A DNA stretch of 64,000 nucleotides from Marinicella sediminis (GTDB lineage Bacteria; Pseudomonadota; Gammaproteobacteria; Xanthomonadales; Marinicellaceae): contig NZ_MVBD01000005.1 of assembly GCF_002000055.1 (NCBI RefSeq), positions 186,001 through 250,000 of the forward strand. Reading direction: 5' to 3'. The translations under genes and the position numbers were made by a program. A model generated the notes under the pieces. It was not told where the DNA came from and did not search any database. It saw only the letters and a program-made list of their open reading frames with translations. How positions within the stretch are numbered: the stretch's first letter is position 1; each line of letters begins with the position of its first letter. Below are positions 47,022 through 57,400 of this stretch, piece after piece.

Positions 47022-47687
47022 TCACCGGCGCTGATAAAGGGCATGCGTGATGACGTAATCAAGGACACCTGGATTAATCAGGGATGCAGCTGGCAGTTTC
47101 CCGCGGCTCAGAATTTGGCGTAAATGGGTGGACGATACGTTAACCGCAGGTTTTCCGCTCACCACAAACACACTTGAATTGATTTCTTGCAGCTGTTTGA
47201 TGAAACTGTTGTTGATGGAATGGCCCGGGCGCTGGTGAATCAGCAAGCCGTTTTCTCTGACCAGATTGTGCCATTGGTGCCATTTTCTGAATTTAGGCCA
47301 GCGGCCGCCAAAGTGATCGGCACTGAGTACAAATAGCCGGCGTTTTGCGGCAACCCGCCGGAGGGTGTCAACGGAAAAACTTTTGGTGCCTGTTTCCTTG
47401 AATAAATGTTTCTCAACATCAGACACTTCGGCTCGAAACTGATGTTCATTGCTGATGTGCTCAGCAAGTAATTGGCACATTGTTAGGCGATGTGTAAACG
47501 CGGTTCCCGGCTGTTGCTTGCCGGCAATCAGGTTGGGTTGATATGTGGGCACCAGGACAAATCGTTCAATTCCGAGGCCATGATCCTTTGCCCATTGGTA
47601 ACTGTTGATCACCACTTGTTCATGTCCGGCGTGCGGGGGATCGGCGGTTAAGCCAAAAATCAGTGTGTATTGTGATTGAGGATTCAT
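47022..47687 (-). CDS. nadD: probable nicotinate-nucleotide adenylyltransferase
   Basis: The 221-residue protein has the nucleotidyltransferase signature GLTADPPHAGH near its N-terminus (usual form GGxFxPxHxGH) and the C-terminal VSSTHLRQ, equivalent to the family ISSTxIR. It would convert nicotinate mononucleotide and ATP to deamido-NAD. It overlaps nadE by 4 bp (ATGA) and follows nadC, giving the last three steps of NAD synthesis in one operon. The first motif departs from standard NadD, so an NMN adenylyltransferase role is an alternative. Confidence 0.75.
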   Translation of the reverse strand: MNPQSQYTLIFGLTADPPHAGHEQVVINSYQWAKDHGLGIERFVLVPTYQPNLIAGKQQPGTAFTHRLTMCQLLAEHISNEHQFRAEVSDVEKHLFKETGTKSFSVDTLRRVAAKRRLFVLSADHFGGRWPKFRKWHQWHNLVRENGLLIHQRPGHSINNSFIKQLQEINSSVFVVSGKPAVNVSSTHLRQILSRGKLPAASLINPGVLDYVITHALYQRR

Positions 47688-49360
47688 TCAGAACGCGCTG
47701 AGCGATGCCGAAAACCATTGGTGATTGGCATGCGCCGGTCTTTACCAAAAGCCATTTGTGTGACCCGGGGACCTGGGGCACCTTGCTGGCGTTTGTATTC
47801 ATTGCGATCAACCAGAGTGAGCACCCGGATCACTTCAGCCAGATCAGCTTGCAGTGACCGGGCAATTTGTTCAGCGTCCTTGTGCTGATGTAAATAGGAC
47901 TTGAGAATGCCATCAAGCACGTCGTACTCTGGTAGAGAGTCAGAATCTTTCTGATCTGGACGGAGTTCAGCTGAGGGCGGTTTGGTGATGGTGTTTTGTG
48001 GTATCACCGGTCCGGCCGGATCGATGTTATTGCGGTATTCACTTAAGGCGTATACCTGTAACTTGAACAAATCTTTGATCGGCGCAAATCCACCGGCCAT
48101 GTCACCATATAAAGTGGTGTAGCCAACTGCGGTTTCGCTTTTGTTACTGGTACACAACAAGATGGCATTGGAATTGTTGGAGAAGGCCATTAACAACACA
48201 CCACGGATACGGGCCTGGATGTTTTCATCGGTTTGCCGGTGAAAATAATCATCATAATGCGCATTGAATAAGGGCTCCAAAAACTCATGAAACGATTGGT
48301 GCATCGGTTTGATCGGTACCACATGACTGTGGATGCCCAGGGTGTCTGCCAGCAGTTGTGCATCAGTGACTGAGTGATCTGATGAATATTTAGAGGGCAT
48401 CAATACGCCGGTCACATTTTTGGCACCAATCGCATCAGCCGCAATCACCGCAGTGAGCGCCGAGTCAATGCCACCAGACAAGCCCAGCACGGCTTTTTTA
48501 AAACCATTTTTCTGAAAATAATCGCGGGTACAACTCACCAGGGCAGCATACAATTCTGCATGGGGAGATGCCGTATCCTGAATGTCTGCAGCAGGCTCTG
48601 AAAAGTTAAATATGGTCAGTGCCGCTTCAAAGGAGGGAGCCAGGGCATGCAGTTGACCACAGGCATCGATGGCACAACTGGTGCCATCAAAGATCAATTC
48701 ATCCTGGCCACCCACCAGGTTACAGTACACCAGTGGAGTCTCAAATGTTTTGGCACGCCGTTGCAGCATGGCAATTCGGCTGTTGATTTTGTCGGCAGCA
48801 TAGGGTGAGGCTGAAATGTTAATCAGCAAATCGACCCCTTGATTGGCTTGATGGGCAACTGGTTCAGCTTCGTACCAGATGTCCTCGCAAATGGTGATGC
48901 CCAGCTTCAGTGTTTGTTGATTGAGGGTAATGCTGGCGATGCCATCATGCGACCCAGGTGTGAAGTAGCGTTTTTCATCAAACACCAGGTAGTTAGGCAG
49001 TTTGTGTTTATCGTAGATCATTTTGATCTCGCCGTTTTGAATCAGCGCAGCCGAATTATGCAGTAGTTCCGGCTCATTGGGGTGATTGCGGGGGAAGCCC
49101 AGCACCACGGCGATGCCATCAGTGGCTTCGGCAATGGTTTTCACTGAGGCATAACAGTCATCCAAAAATTGCTGGTGAAACAGCAGATCCTCAGGTGGGT
49201 AGCCACAAATTGACAATTCAGTGAGCACCAACAGGTCGACTTGTTCATTTCTGGCGTGCAAAATGGCGTCCAGAATCAACTGTTGATTGCCGCTTAAATC
49301 GCCCACTTTGACGTTCAGCTGTGCCATGGCGATTTTGATGTCGGGGTTAGTCTGTTGCAT
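47684..49360 (-). CDS. nadE: glutamine-dependent NAD+ synthetase
   Basis: The 558-residue protein combines an N-terminal nitrilase-type glutaminase domain (Glu48 in LTELSICGYPPEDL, Lys in YDKHKLPNY, Cys in GITICEDIWYE) with a C-terminal NAD synthase domain with P-loop SGGIDS (LGLSGGIDSALTAVIAADA). It amidates deamido-NAD using glutamine and ATP. It lies 3 nt after nadC and overlaps nadD, so the three genes are one operon in pathway order except that NadD acts before NadE. Confidence 0.95.
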   Translation of the reverse strand: MQQTNPDIKIAMAQLNVKVGDLSGNQQLILDAILHARNEQVDLLVLTELSICGYPPEDLLFHQQFLDDCYASVKTIAEATDGIAVVLGFPRNHPNEPELLHNSAALIQNGEIKMIYDKHKLPNYLVFDEKRYFTPGSHDGIASITLNQQTLKLGITICEDIWYEAEPVAHQANQGVDLLINISASPYAADKINSRIAMLQRRAKTFETPLVYCNLVGGQDELIFDGTSCAIDACGQLHALAPSFEAALTIFNFSEPAADIQDTASPHAELYAALVSCTRDYFQKNGFKKAVLGLSGGIDSALTAVIAADAIGAKNVTGVLMPSKYSSDHSVTDAQLLADTLGIHSHVVPIKPMHQSFHEFLEPLFNAHYDDYFHRQTDENIQARIRGVLLMAFSNNSNAILLCTSNKSETAVGYTTLYGDMAGGFAPIKDLFKLQVYALSEYRNNIDPAGPVIPQNTITKPPSAELRPDQKDSDSLPEYDVLDGILKSYLHQHKDAEQIARSLQADLAEVIRVLTLVDRNEYKRQQGAPGPRVTQMAFGKDRRMPITNGFRHRSARSE

Positions 49361-49363
49361 GGT

Positions 49364-50191
49364 TTATACCACCAGTAAGCTGTAGTCCATGGCTTTCACT
49401 GAGTGAGTCAGGGCGCCAATTGAAACATAATCCACACCGGTCAGCGAGATGCCTTCAATGGTGTCCAGGTTGACATTACCGGAAGCTTCCAGGTCAATTT
49501 TGCCGGCAGTGATTTTAACGGCTTCAGCCATGGTTGTATTGTCCATGTTATCCAGCATGATCCGGTCGACCGGACATTGCAGGGCTTCACGTAATTCATC
49601 GAGGTTAGTGACCTCGACTTCGATGGGACGTTGGTGATTGTCATAGGCCAGCAGTTTATCTACCGCCTGGGTGATGCCACCTGCGGCTTTGATGTGGTTT
49701 TCCTTGAGCATGGCCATGTCGTACAAGCCATGACGGTGATTCATGCCTCCGCCCAGTTCTACTGCCCATTTGTCCAATACCCTCAGATTGGGTGCTGTTT
49801 TGCGGGTGTCGAGGATTTTGCATTTACCTTGTGCCAATTGCACAAACTGATTGGTCAGGGTGGCTATGCCACTCATCCGCTGTAATAAATTCAACGCCAC
49901 CCGTTCGGCGCCTAACACCGATAACACCCGGCCTTTGATGCGGGCAATGACATCGCGGTTCTTGCAGTGATCGCCATCATTGTGGTTCAGTGTGACTTCG
50001 ACGTTGGAGTCAAACAACAGAAAGCTCTCCCTGAACACTTCAAGTCCGGCAATGACACCGTCCTGTTTAGCGATCAGCTTGGCTTCGCAGAGTTGCTGGG
50101 TATCGAAAATGGCTTCGCTGGTCAGGTCTCCAGTCTGGATGTCTTCCAGCAATGCACTGGCGATGATGTGGCGGTATTTAACGGGTTTCAT
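49364..50191 (-). CDS. nadC: nicotinate-nucleotide pyrophosphorylase (carboxylating)
   Basis: The 275-residue protein is the usual length for quinolinate phosphoribosyltransferase, which makes nicotinate mononucleotide from quinolinate and PRPP. The family signature is intact: LDTRKTAPNLRVLDKWAV, GGGMNHRHGLYDMAMLKENH, and the C-terminal IDLEASGNVNLDTI. It is the first gene of the nadC-nadE-nadD operon. It diverges from ribD, with an 83-bp shared promoter region. Confidence 0.96.
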   Translation of the reverse strand: MKPVKYRHIIASALLEDIQTGDLTSEAIFDTQQLCEAKLIAKQDGVIAGLEVFRESFLLFDSNVEVTLNHNDGDHCKNRDVIARIKGRVLSVLGAERVALNLLQRMSGIATLTNQFVQLAQGKCKILDTRKTAPNLRVLDKWAVELGGGMNHRHGLYDMAMLKENHIKAAGGITQAVDKLLAYDNHQRPIEVEVTNLDELREALQCPVDRIMLDNMDNTTMAEAVKITAGKIDLEASGNVNLDTIEGISLTGVDYVSIGALTHSVKAMDYSLLVV

Positions 50192-50274
50192 AGTCTATTT
50201 GTCTCGCAGCTGTTGTCTGAGGCTGGTAAAATGCCTGTCCTGATGACAGGATTGACATTATCTTTGACCCACCT

Positions 50275-51402
50275 ATGAAGCACAAGAGCCGACATAAAAA
50301 ATACCTTAAAAAAGCCCTTCGTCTGGCTGCCAAAGGGATGTTTACCACAGGTGCCAATCCCCGGGTGGGTTGTTTGCTGGTCAAAAACGGGCAGGTGATT
50401 GCTGAGGCTTATCACCAACGCGTGGGTGAGCCCCATGCTGAGGCGCTGGCTTTACAACAGGCTGGGAGCAAGGCAGCAGGAGCCACGGCCTATGTTACTT
50501 TGGAACCTTGCAGTCATCAGGGGCGGAACCCACCATGTGCTGATGCGCTGATCCATGCGGGTATCAAGCGGGTGGTGGTTTGCAATGATGACCCTAATCC
50601 ATTGGTGGCAGGACAGGGCTATGACAAACTCAGAAATGCGGGAATCAGTGTGATCAGTGGTTTGCTGGCTGAACGCGGTGATGAATTGAACAGGGGTTTT
50701 TTTCATCGCATGCATACCTGCTTACCCTGGGTGCGTTGCAAACTGGCACAATCCATTGATGGCCGCACCGCCATGGCCAGCGGAGAAAGTTTTTGGATCA
50801 CCGGTAAACCAGCCAGGTCTCATGTGCAATATTGGCGTGGTCGCAGTGGCGCCATCATCACTGGCATTGAAACGGTGCTGGCAGATGATTGTCAGTTGAC
50901 TGTGAGGCCAGACCAATTGCCTCAAAAATACCGAAAACTCGGGCATGACTTTGCTCAGCAGCAACCCTTGCGGGTGGTGATCGACAGTGAATTGCGCATC
51001 CCCCCTGCAGCCAGAGTATTCGAACACGCTGCAACTGTGCTGGTGGTGACAGCCAGTGAAAACAGACAAAAAAGCCAACAATTGGAAGCCTTGGGGGCAC
51101 AAGTTAAAGTGCTGCCTGATCAACAGGGCGCTGTTGACCTGGGTGCGGTGATCCGTTATCTGGGGACGATTGAAATCAATGAGGTACTGGTGGAAAGTGG
51201 CCCCACCCTGGCCGGTGCCATGCTGCAACAACAATTACTGGATGAATTGTTGATTTTTACCGCACCGGTGATCATGGGATCTGCCGCCAGACCTTTATTC
51301 AAAATAGACATTGAAGAAATGGCAAAGCGGCTACATATAAAGCCCATTCAATTTAAAGCATTGGGAAATGACTGGCTCATCAGAGCCCTGGTCAAACAGT
51401 AA
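50275..51402 (+). CDS. ribD: bifunctional riboflavin deaminase/reductase
   Basis: The 375-residue protein has an N-terminal zinc deaminase domain with His54 and Glu56 (HAE), Cys79 and Cys88 (PCSHQGRNPPC), and a C-terminal reductase domain (LPWVRCKLAQSIDGRTAM). It performs the second and third steps of riboflavin synthesis. It begins a five-gene rib operon with gaps of 1-22 nt. I see no FMN riboswitch in the 83-bp upstream gap, only a small CCTGTC/GACAGG hairpin at 50234-50250. Confidence 0.95.
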   Translation: MKHKSRHKKYLKKALRLAAKGMFTTGANPRVGCLLVKNGQVIAEAYHQRVGEPHAEALALQQAGSKAAGATAYVTLEPCSHQGRNPPCADALIHAGIKRVVVCNDDPNPLVAGQGYDKLRNAGISVISGLLAERGDELNRGFFHRMHTCLPWVRCKLAQSIDGRTAMASGESFWITGKPARSHVQYWRGRSGAIITGIETVLADDCQLTVRPDQLPQKYRKLGHDFAQQQPLRVVIDSELRIPPAARVFEHAATVLVVTASENRQKSQQLEALGAQVKVLPDQQGAVDLGAVIRYLGTIEINEVLVESGPTLAGAMLQQQLLDELLIFTAPVIMGSAARPLFKIDIEEMAKRLHIKPIQFKALGNDWLIRALVKQ

Positions 51403-51404
51403 TT

Positions 51405-52004
51405 ATGTTCACTGGTATTATTCAAAAAGTCGGTAAAGTTATTGAAAAAAAAGAACTTTCTGGCGACATTCAATTCACCATAAAAACCCATTTTGATGAA
51501 CCTGAGCAAATCAAGTTGGGCGATTCCATAGCCATGGACGGGGTGTGCCTGACAGTCACTGACAAACAGGATGATGTGGTCAGGGTGGATGTTTCAGTGG
51601 AAACCATGAACAAAACCACGGTTAACCATTGGCAAAATGGCAGTCAGGTTAATCTGGAACCGGCCATGACATTGCAAGATCAACTGGGAGGCCACTTGGT
51701 TTCCGGACACGTGGATGCGGTGGGGCAATGTGTGGGCCGCACCCCCAGTGCCCGTTCTGAAGTGTTCACCTTTGAAATACCCAAAAATTTGCAACAATTC
51801 GTTGTAGACAAAGGTTCCATCACCATCAATGGCGTCAGTCTGACGGTGAATACCATCAATGAATCAATCATTTCCATTAATCTGGTGCCTCACACCATGA
51901 GCCACACCAATCTGGGTGCGCTGAACGTTGGTGACCCGGTTAACATCGAAGTGGACACCATCGCCCGCTATGTGGCCAAAATGCTGCAGCCTCACCAGGC
52001 TTGA
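51405..52004 (+). CDS. ribE: riboflavin synthase alpha chain
   Basis: The 199-residue protein has two lumazine-binding repeats, beginning with the signature MFTGIIQKVGKV and continuing in the second half with VFTFEIPKNLQQFVVDKGSI. It dismutates two 6,7-dimethyl-8-ribityllumazine molecules to riboflavin, the final step. It lies 2 nt after ribD. Confidence 0.95.
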   Translation: MFTGIIQKVGKVIEKKELSGDIQFTIKTHFDEPEQIKLGDSIAMDGVCLTVTDKQDDVVRVDVSVETMNKTTVNHWQNGSQVNLEPAMTLQDQLGGHLVSGHVDAVGQCVGRTPSARSEVFTFEIPKNLQQFVVDKGSITINGVSLTVNTINESIISINLVPHTMSHTNLGALNVGDPVNIEVDTIARYVAKMLQPHQA

Positions 52005-52026
52005 TCAGTCAACACAGAGAATACGA

Positions 52027-53118
52027 ATGAGCTTACAACTGAACAGTACCGAAGAACTGATTGAAGACATCAAAGCAGGCAAAATGGTCATCCTGATGGA
52101 TGATGAAGACCGCGAAAATGAAGGCGATCTGGTCATTGCTGCCAATGCCATCACCCCTGAGGTGGTTAATTTTATGGCCCGTTATGCGCGCGGCTTGCTG
52201 TGCCTGACCCTGATGCCAGAGCATTGTCGGCAGTTACAATTGCCCCTGATGGTAGACAACAACACCGCCCAATTGGCCACCAATTTCACGGTTTCAATTG
52301 ATGCCGCTGAGGGCATCACCACAGGCATTTCTGCTTATGACCGCTATAAAACCATCATCGATGCGGTTCAGGTCAATGCCAAACCTGCAGACCTGGTGAT
52401 GCCTGGCCATATTTTTCCTTTGATGGCACAACAGGGTGGGGTTTTGGCCAGGGCCGGACACACCGAAGCAGGTTGTGACATTGCCAAGCTGGCCGGTCGC
52501 ACTCCGGCGGCAGTGATTGTGGAAATCATGAATGACGACGGCAGCATGGCCAGACGGGAAGACCTGCTGACTTTTTCACAACAACACGACCTGAAAATCG
52601 GTACCATTGCAGACCTGATTGAGTATCGCATGATGAATGAAACCACAGTGTCTGTGGTTGATGAATTCACCTATGACACCCAATGGGGCCCGTTCACGGT
52701 GAAGAAATTCATCGATCGCATCACCGAAACAGAACACCTGGCTTTTTATCAGGGGGCGCTGAATTCACAGGAGTCGGTTCCTGTGCGGGTCCAATACGGG
52801 CATTTCTTCAGGGAGCTGAGGGGCTTGGATTCCAGTGACCAATACTGGACGGCACAACGATCCATGAAAACCATCGCTGAGCGGGGCAAAGGTGTGATGG
52901 TTATACTCAATGCCAGCGAATCGGTACCCATAGACATTGATGACACCGGTGCCCGCAAAAGCAAAGACAATTATGCCTACCAGAATGTGGGCATCGGATC
53001 GCAGATTCTGCGCCACCTTGGGGTGGGTAAAATGCAGTTAATGAGTCCGGAAATCAGGTTCCCTGCCTTGTCAGGGTTTGGATTGGAAATCACAGAATTT
53101 ATTACATACCAGGGTTAA
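52027..53118 (+). CDS. ribB: DHBP synthase with degenerate cyclohydrolase-II-like domain (RibBX type)
   Basis: The start at 52027 has AGAGA upstream and gives 363 residues. The N-terminal ~200 residues are a complete 3,4-dihydroxy-2-butanone-4-phosphate synthase (MDDEDRENEGDLVIAA, RAGHTEAGCD). The C-terminal ~160 residues keep the GTP cyclohydrolase II fold, but the zinc motif (SECLTGD...RCDC in RibA) is replaced by VQYGHFFRELRGLDS, so cyclohydrolase activity is unlikely. Such RibBX hybrids are known in Proteobacteria. A functional RibA is encoded downstream. The retained domain may regulate or assist, which is inference. Confidence 0.93.
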   Translation: MSLQLNSTEELIEDIKAGKMVILMDDEDRENEGDLVIAANAITPEVVNFMARYARGLLCLTLMPEHCRQLQLPLMVDNNTAQLATNFTVSIDAAEGITTGISAYDRYKTIIDAVQVNAKPADLVMPGHIFPLMAQQGGVLARAGHTEAGCDIAKLAGRTPAAVIVEIMNDDGSMARREDLLTFSQQHDLKIGTIADLIEYRMMNETTVSVVDEFTYDTQWGPFTVKKFIDRITETEHLAFYQGALNSQESVPVRVQYGHFFRELRGLDSSDQYWTAQRSMKTIAERGKGVMVILNASESVPIDIDDTGARKSKDNYAYQNVGIGSQILRHLGVGKMQLMSPEIRFPALSGFGLEITEFITYQG

Positions 53119-53123
53119 AGCAC

Positions 53124-53558
53124 ATGAAAGTTGCCATCATCACAGCCCCTTTTTATCGTCACATCAATGACGGTTTGTTCCAGGGAGCCACCATTTATCT
53201 GAATCGTGAAAACATTGAATTTGAACGGTTTGATGTGCCAGGCGCACTGGAAGTGCCGCTGGCTTGTCAAATGCTGGCAGAAACCGGTGAATACGACGGC
53301 ATCGTTGCCCTGGGTGCTGTTATCCGTGGTGAAACGGCCCACTTTGATCATGTCTGTGAACAAAGTGCCCGGGGCATCATGGATGTTTCCTTGCAACACA
53401 AGCTGCCTATTGGCAATGGCATCATCACAGTTGAAAATGAAAAACAAGCGCTGGCCAGATCCAGTGTGGATGAGTCATTAGGCAAAGAAAACAAGGGCAA
53501 GGAAGCGGCACAGGCTGCCGTAGCCCTGATCAGATTACGCAAAGAGCTGCAGAAGTGA
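53124..53558 (+). CDS. ribH: 6,7-dimethyl-8-ribityllumazine synthase
   Basis: The 144-residue protein is near the usual 150-160 and carries lumazine synthase features: GATIYL, FDVPGALEVPLA, ALGAVIRGETAHFDHVC with the catalytic His, and a C-terminal NKGKEAAQAAVALI helix. It condenses the ribD product and the RibB product into lumazine. It lies 5 nt after ribB. Confidence 0.95.
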   Translation: MKVAIITAPFYRHINDGLFQGATIYLNRENIEFERFDVPGALEVPLACQMLAETGEYDGIVALGAVIRGETAHFDHVCEQSARGIMDVSLQHKLPIGNGIITVENEKQALARSSVDESLGKENKGKEAAQAAVALIRLRKELQK

Positions 53559-53559
53559 T

Positions 53560-54147
53560 ATGAGTCGTAAGCCCGCCATTTTTATCACCCAGGCCACTTT
53601 GCCAACAGAATACGGTGAATTTACCATCCATGTGTTTGATGACAATGGTCAGGAGCACCTGGTGCTGACGATGGGTCACCTGAGACCAGAAGATGTGATT
53701 CTTACCCGGGTTCATTCTGAATGTCTGACAGGGGATGGATTATTCAGTTTACGTTGTGATTGTGGACCGCAACTGGCTTTTGCCATGGATCAGATCGCTC
53801 AACGCAAGCAGGGCATGTTGGTGTATTTGCGGCAGGAAGGTCGTGGCATTGGCCTGACTGAAAAAATCAAAGCATATCAATTGCAGGATCAGGGTTTTGA
53901 TACCTTTGATGCCAACGTCAAGCTGGGCCATTTACCGGATAATCGCAGCTATGACATGCTGGAAGATGTGTTTGCTCACTTCGGTGTTAAACAAATTGAA
54001 CTGATGACCAACAATCCGGATAAAATCCGCGCCATCGAAGCTCATGGTGTTGAGGTTAAAGACCGCATGGCGGTCAAGGTCGGTCACAACCCGCATAACA
54101 TCAATTACCTGAAGACCAAAAAAGACAAATTCCTGCACCTGGATTAA
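53560..54147 (+). CDS. ribA: GTP cyclohydrolase II
   Basis: The 195-residue protein has the intact zinc triad Cys55, Cys66 and Cys68 (SECLTGD, RCDCGPQL) and the catalytic region YLRQEGRGIGL. It opens GTP to start riboflavin synthesis. It begins 1 nt after ribH and closes the operon. A stand-alone RibA fits the loss of cyclohydrolase residues in the RibB hybrid. A dispersed repeat begins about 50 bp after the stop. Confidence 0.96.
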   Translation: MSRKPAIFITQATLPTEYGEFTIHVFDDNGQEHLVLTMGHLRPEDVILTRVHSECLTGDGLFSLRCDCGPQLAFAMDQIAQRKQGMLVYLRQEGRGIGLTEKIKAYQLQDQGFDTFDANVKLGHLPDNRSYDMLEDVFAHFGVKQIELMTNNPDKIRAIEAHGVEVKDRMAVKVGHNPHNINYLKTKKDKFLHLD

Positions 54148-54196
54148 GCTGGTGCTTTTTATGCTCATTGGTTTTGCTGCTGGCCATAGATTTGGT

Positions 54197-54252
54197 GATT
54201 CGCTATCGCTCACCAACCAAGTCGGCGGGTCGGGCTGATCATCAGTTCTCCA
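54197..54252. repeat. dispersed intergenic repeat, copy B
   Basis: A 56-bp shortened copy made of the same two blocks as copy A, brought together: GATTCGCTATCGCTCAC (one mismatch) and a 38-bp block with 36 identities. It lies just after ribA. The rest of the 284-bp gap up to the cytochrome gene shows TATAAC at 54406 and a strong GGGGGAG ribosome site. Confidence 0.75.
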
Positions 54253-54431
54253 AAGAAAAAGTTCCAGCAGCCTGAGACGGATCAAACCGCATAACGGCCT
54301 GACATCTGTGCCGTTGCCAATGGTATTTTCAGAAGCAATGCGCTGATACCAACAACGTGCTTGCCAAAAAAATCACAACCCGTTAAGATAAATGCGTGTG
54401 TGTCGTATAACTATAACAAAGCGGGGGAGAC

Positions 54432-57400
54432 ATGCGCACACATCAAATTCATCAATCATTTCTGGCACTTATCGCCATATTTTCAACTCATTCTTTATCA
54501 GCACAATTGCCTGATGATCCGGCATCCTGGGTTTGTTCAGCAGATGATGCGGCTGAAGTGGCTAACTTAACCACTGCCTGGTGTGATGCCAATAAACCCT
54601 CAGACACGGATTTGAACTGGCGAGCCAATATTGGTTTTGACCTGGAACCAGGTCAGATGACTGATCTCCCAGCCAAAAATGCGTTTGATGTCCAGATGCG
54701 CGATTTTTTGAGGGCCAGGGTCTATGACCACAAACTGGATTGGGCGCATGATCTCAACTGGCGGATGACCGGTCCATACGTTGGTGAGTTTGGCTCAGGT
54801 GAATCTTATGGAGTGCATCCTGCCGTACGGGTCTATTATTCACCTGAAATGGTGGTCTGGATGTGTTCTGATAGAAAATCAGAATTGCCATCAGGGGCGA
54901 TGATTATCAAAGAAATGGCCAACATTGATGAAAAACTTGGCATTGTCAAACCAGATAATTGCATGAGTATCCCTGATGATCCTAAACGCTTGCCAGGATC
55001 CTGGACAGTGATGTATCGCACCGATGTGACACATGATCGCTGGTACTGGGCCAACCCGACCATGAAAGGCGATGGTAACCCACCAGTCAGTGACCGTTCT
55101 GCATTCACCGTAGCATCTGATGTGCCACAGGCACCGGTTAAGCGCAATCAACATTGGTATCCAACTGGTTATGTCTTCAGTGACAAGCAAAAAATTGATA
55201 CCGTGATATACCCATATAACCTGTATGGCGCAGCCTGTATCAACTGTCACGCCACAGCTGAATCCAACCTGACGTTCTCTTCGCTTGACAACATCGTCAG
55301 TGAGGGCCTTCAATACAAATGGTATCCGGCCAGTAAGAATGCCGATCTGTCACAGCGTGAAAGCCTGCACAGTCAGGAGCTTGACGATGCCACTGGAACA
55401 TCAGGTTCCAATACCAATCCGTTTTCTCAACCCCTTGCAAAAATGAATCCAGCCTTTGTTAAATACTTTGGTGAGTTGGGTATTGACACATTTGACCAGG
55501 CATGGGATCTGAGGTTGCCGGCTGAATCTTTCGATCATCATTTATCTCGTTTGGATGATCTTGATCAGTACCTGACCTCAGATCAATGCATCAATTGCCA
55601 CGATGCCACTTACGCCAACTCTGCTGAGGCTAATATGCTCATTAACAAAGCAAATACCGATGATAAAGTGAAAATCAATGTTTCACCGTATGGAGAATGG
55701 CGGGTATCACCCATGGGCTTGGCAGGCCGTGATCCGATCTTTTTTTCACAACTGCAAAGTGAGACCAATAACCTGCCTGCTGATCAAAAGTGCATTGAAA
55801 ATACCTGCCTGCATTGCCATGGGGTGATGGGGCAAAGACAACAGGCCATTGATACCGGCCCTTCTGATGAATGCAAAGACATGTTTGCCATCGCTCCACC
55901 AGAAGGTGTGCCATTTGGTCAGCCATTTGCCAAATCCACTGTCACCGCCTGGCAGGATACCCTGCCAAATAACCATGATGCTCAATACGGCGCACTGGCC
56001 CGTGATGGTATTTCCTGCATGGTCTGTCACCAAATCGATGAGGAAGGTTTGGGTACAGAAGCCGGTTACACCGGTAATTTCGTCACCGGTGAGCCTGGCC
56101 AGGTGGTGGGTCCTTATGACTCATCTGAGGTGATCACCAAGCCCATGCAGAACGCCCTGAACATCACCCCGGAATTTGGTGCGCAAATCAAAAATTCAGA
56201 CATCTGTGGCTCCTGCCACAATATCCTGCTGCCTACGCTTAACAATGATGGTACACCACACCAACACAAAGCGCCCAATGGCCAGCTGGTGACGGCCACT
56301 TATGAGCAAACCACCCACCTGGAGTGGGTAAACTCTGATTTTTCCAAAAAAGACAGCTTCCAAAGTTGTCAGGATTGTCACATGCCCACTGATTTCAAAG
56401 TCGGTGACACCCACAATCCGCTGAAGGGTATTAAAATAGCCAATATTGAAAGCAATGACATGCCACCCACAACCCATCGTTTACCAGACAAGGACATTAC
56501 CCTGACGCCCAGAGACACGTTTGCCAGGCATTCACTGCATGGCTTGAATGTTTTTCTCAATGAAATGTTTCAGCAGTTTCCGATGATTCTGGGCCTCAGA
56601 CAAATGGATTATATGGTCAATACCAATGTGCAGCCTGCGTTGATCACTGGCCGGGACTCAATGATTGAAATGGCTGAGTGGCAAACTGCTGATGTGTTGA
56701 TCCATGACTTGACAGTGAAAGATGGTAAAACCTTGAATGTGGAAGTCGAAGTGGTCAACAAGACCGGTCATTTTTTGCCATCGGGCGTCGGTTTTAGACG
56801 GGTCTTTCTGGAAACCATAGTCTATGACAAAAACCACCAACCCATGTGGGCTTCGGGTCGAACCAACGAGTTGGGTGTGATACTGGACGGCTTGACCAAC
56901 AACCCCCTGGAGACAGAGCAGGGCGGTGCTGGCAAGACGGCTTACCAGCCACATCACGAAGTCATTACCCAATCCAATCAGGTGCAGATCTATCAGGAGA
57001 TCATTCAGGATTCTGATGGTCACAACACCACATCATTTTTGCGACGTGTGGATGACAAAAAAGACAACCGCATCCGTGGTAAAGGTTTTGACCCCGCTTT
57101 TTATTTGCACAACAAGTCACCTTACATCCAAATGCTGGGCGTGTTGGTTGGCAAAGCCGCCAAAGATGAAGATTATTTTGATAAGAACAAAACCGGCAGT
57201 GATCATCTGAGCTACCAAATTAACATGAGTGAAGAACAATTAAAATCAGTGGCTTATGTTAAAGTCAATTTGTTCAATCAATCCATTCCTCCGGTTTATC
57301 TGCAAGACCGCTTCAGTGACGCCAACATCGGTCCCGCTGAGAAACAGGATATACAGCGTCTGTATTACCTGACCAGTCATTTGAATACCGAAACCACCAC

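Noticed and set aside
50192-50274. FMN riboswitch before ribD
   Set aside because: The gap is only 83 bp and lacks the conserved RFN helices.
52765-53016. RibB C-terminal half as an active GTP cyclohydrolase II
   Set aside because: The three zinc cysteines are absent.
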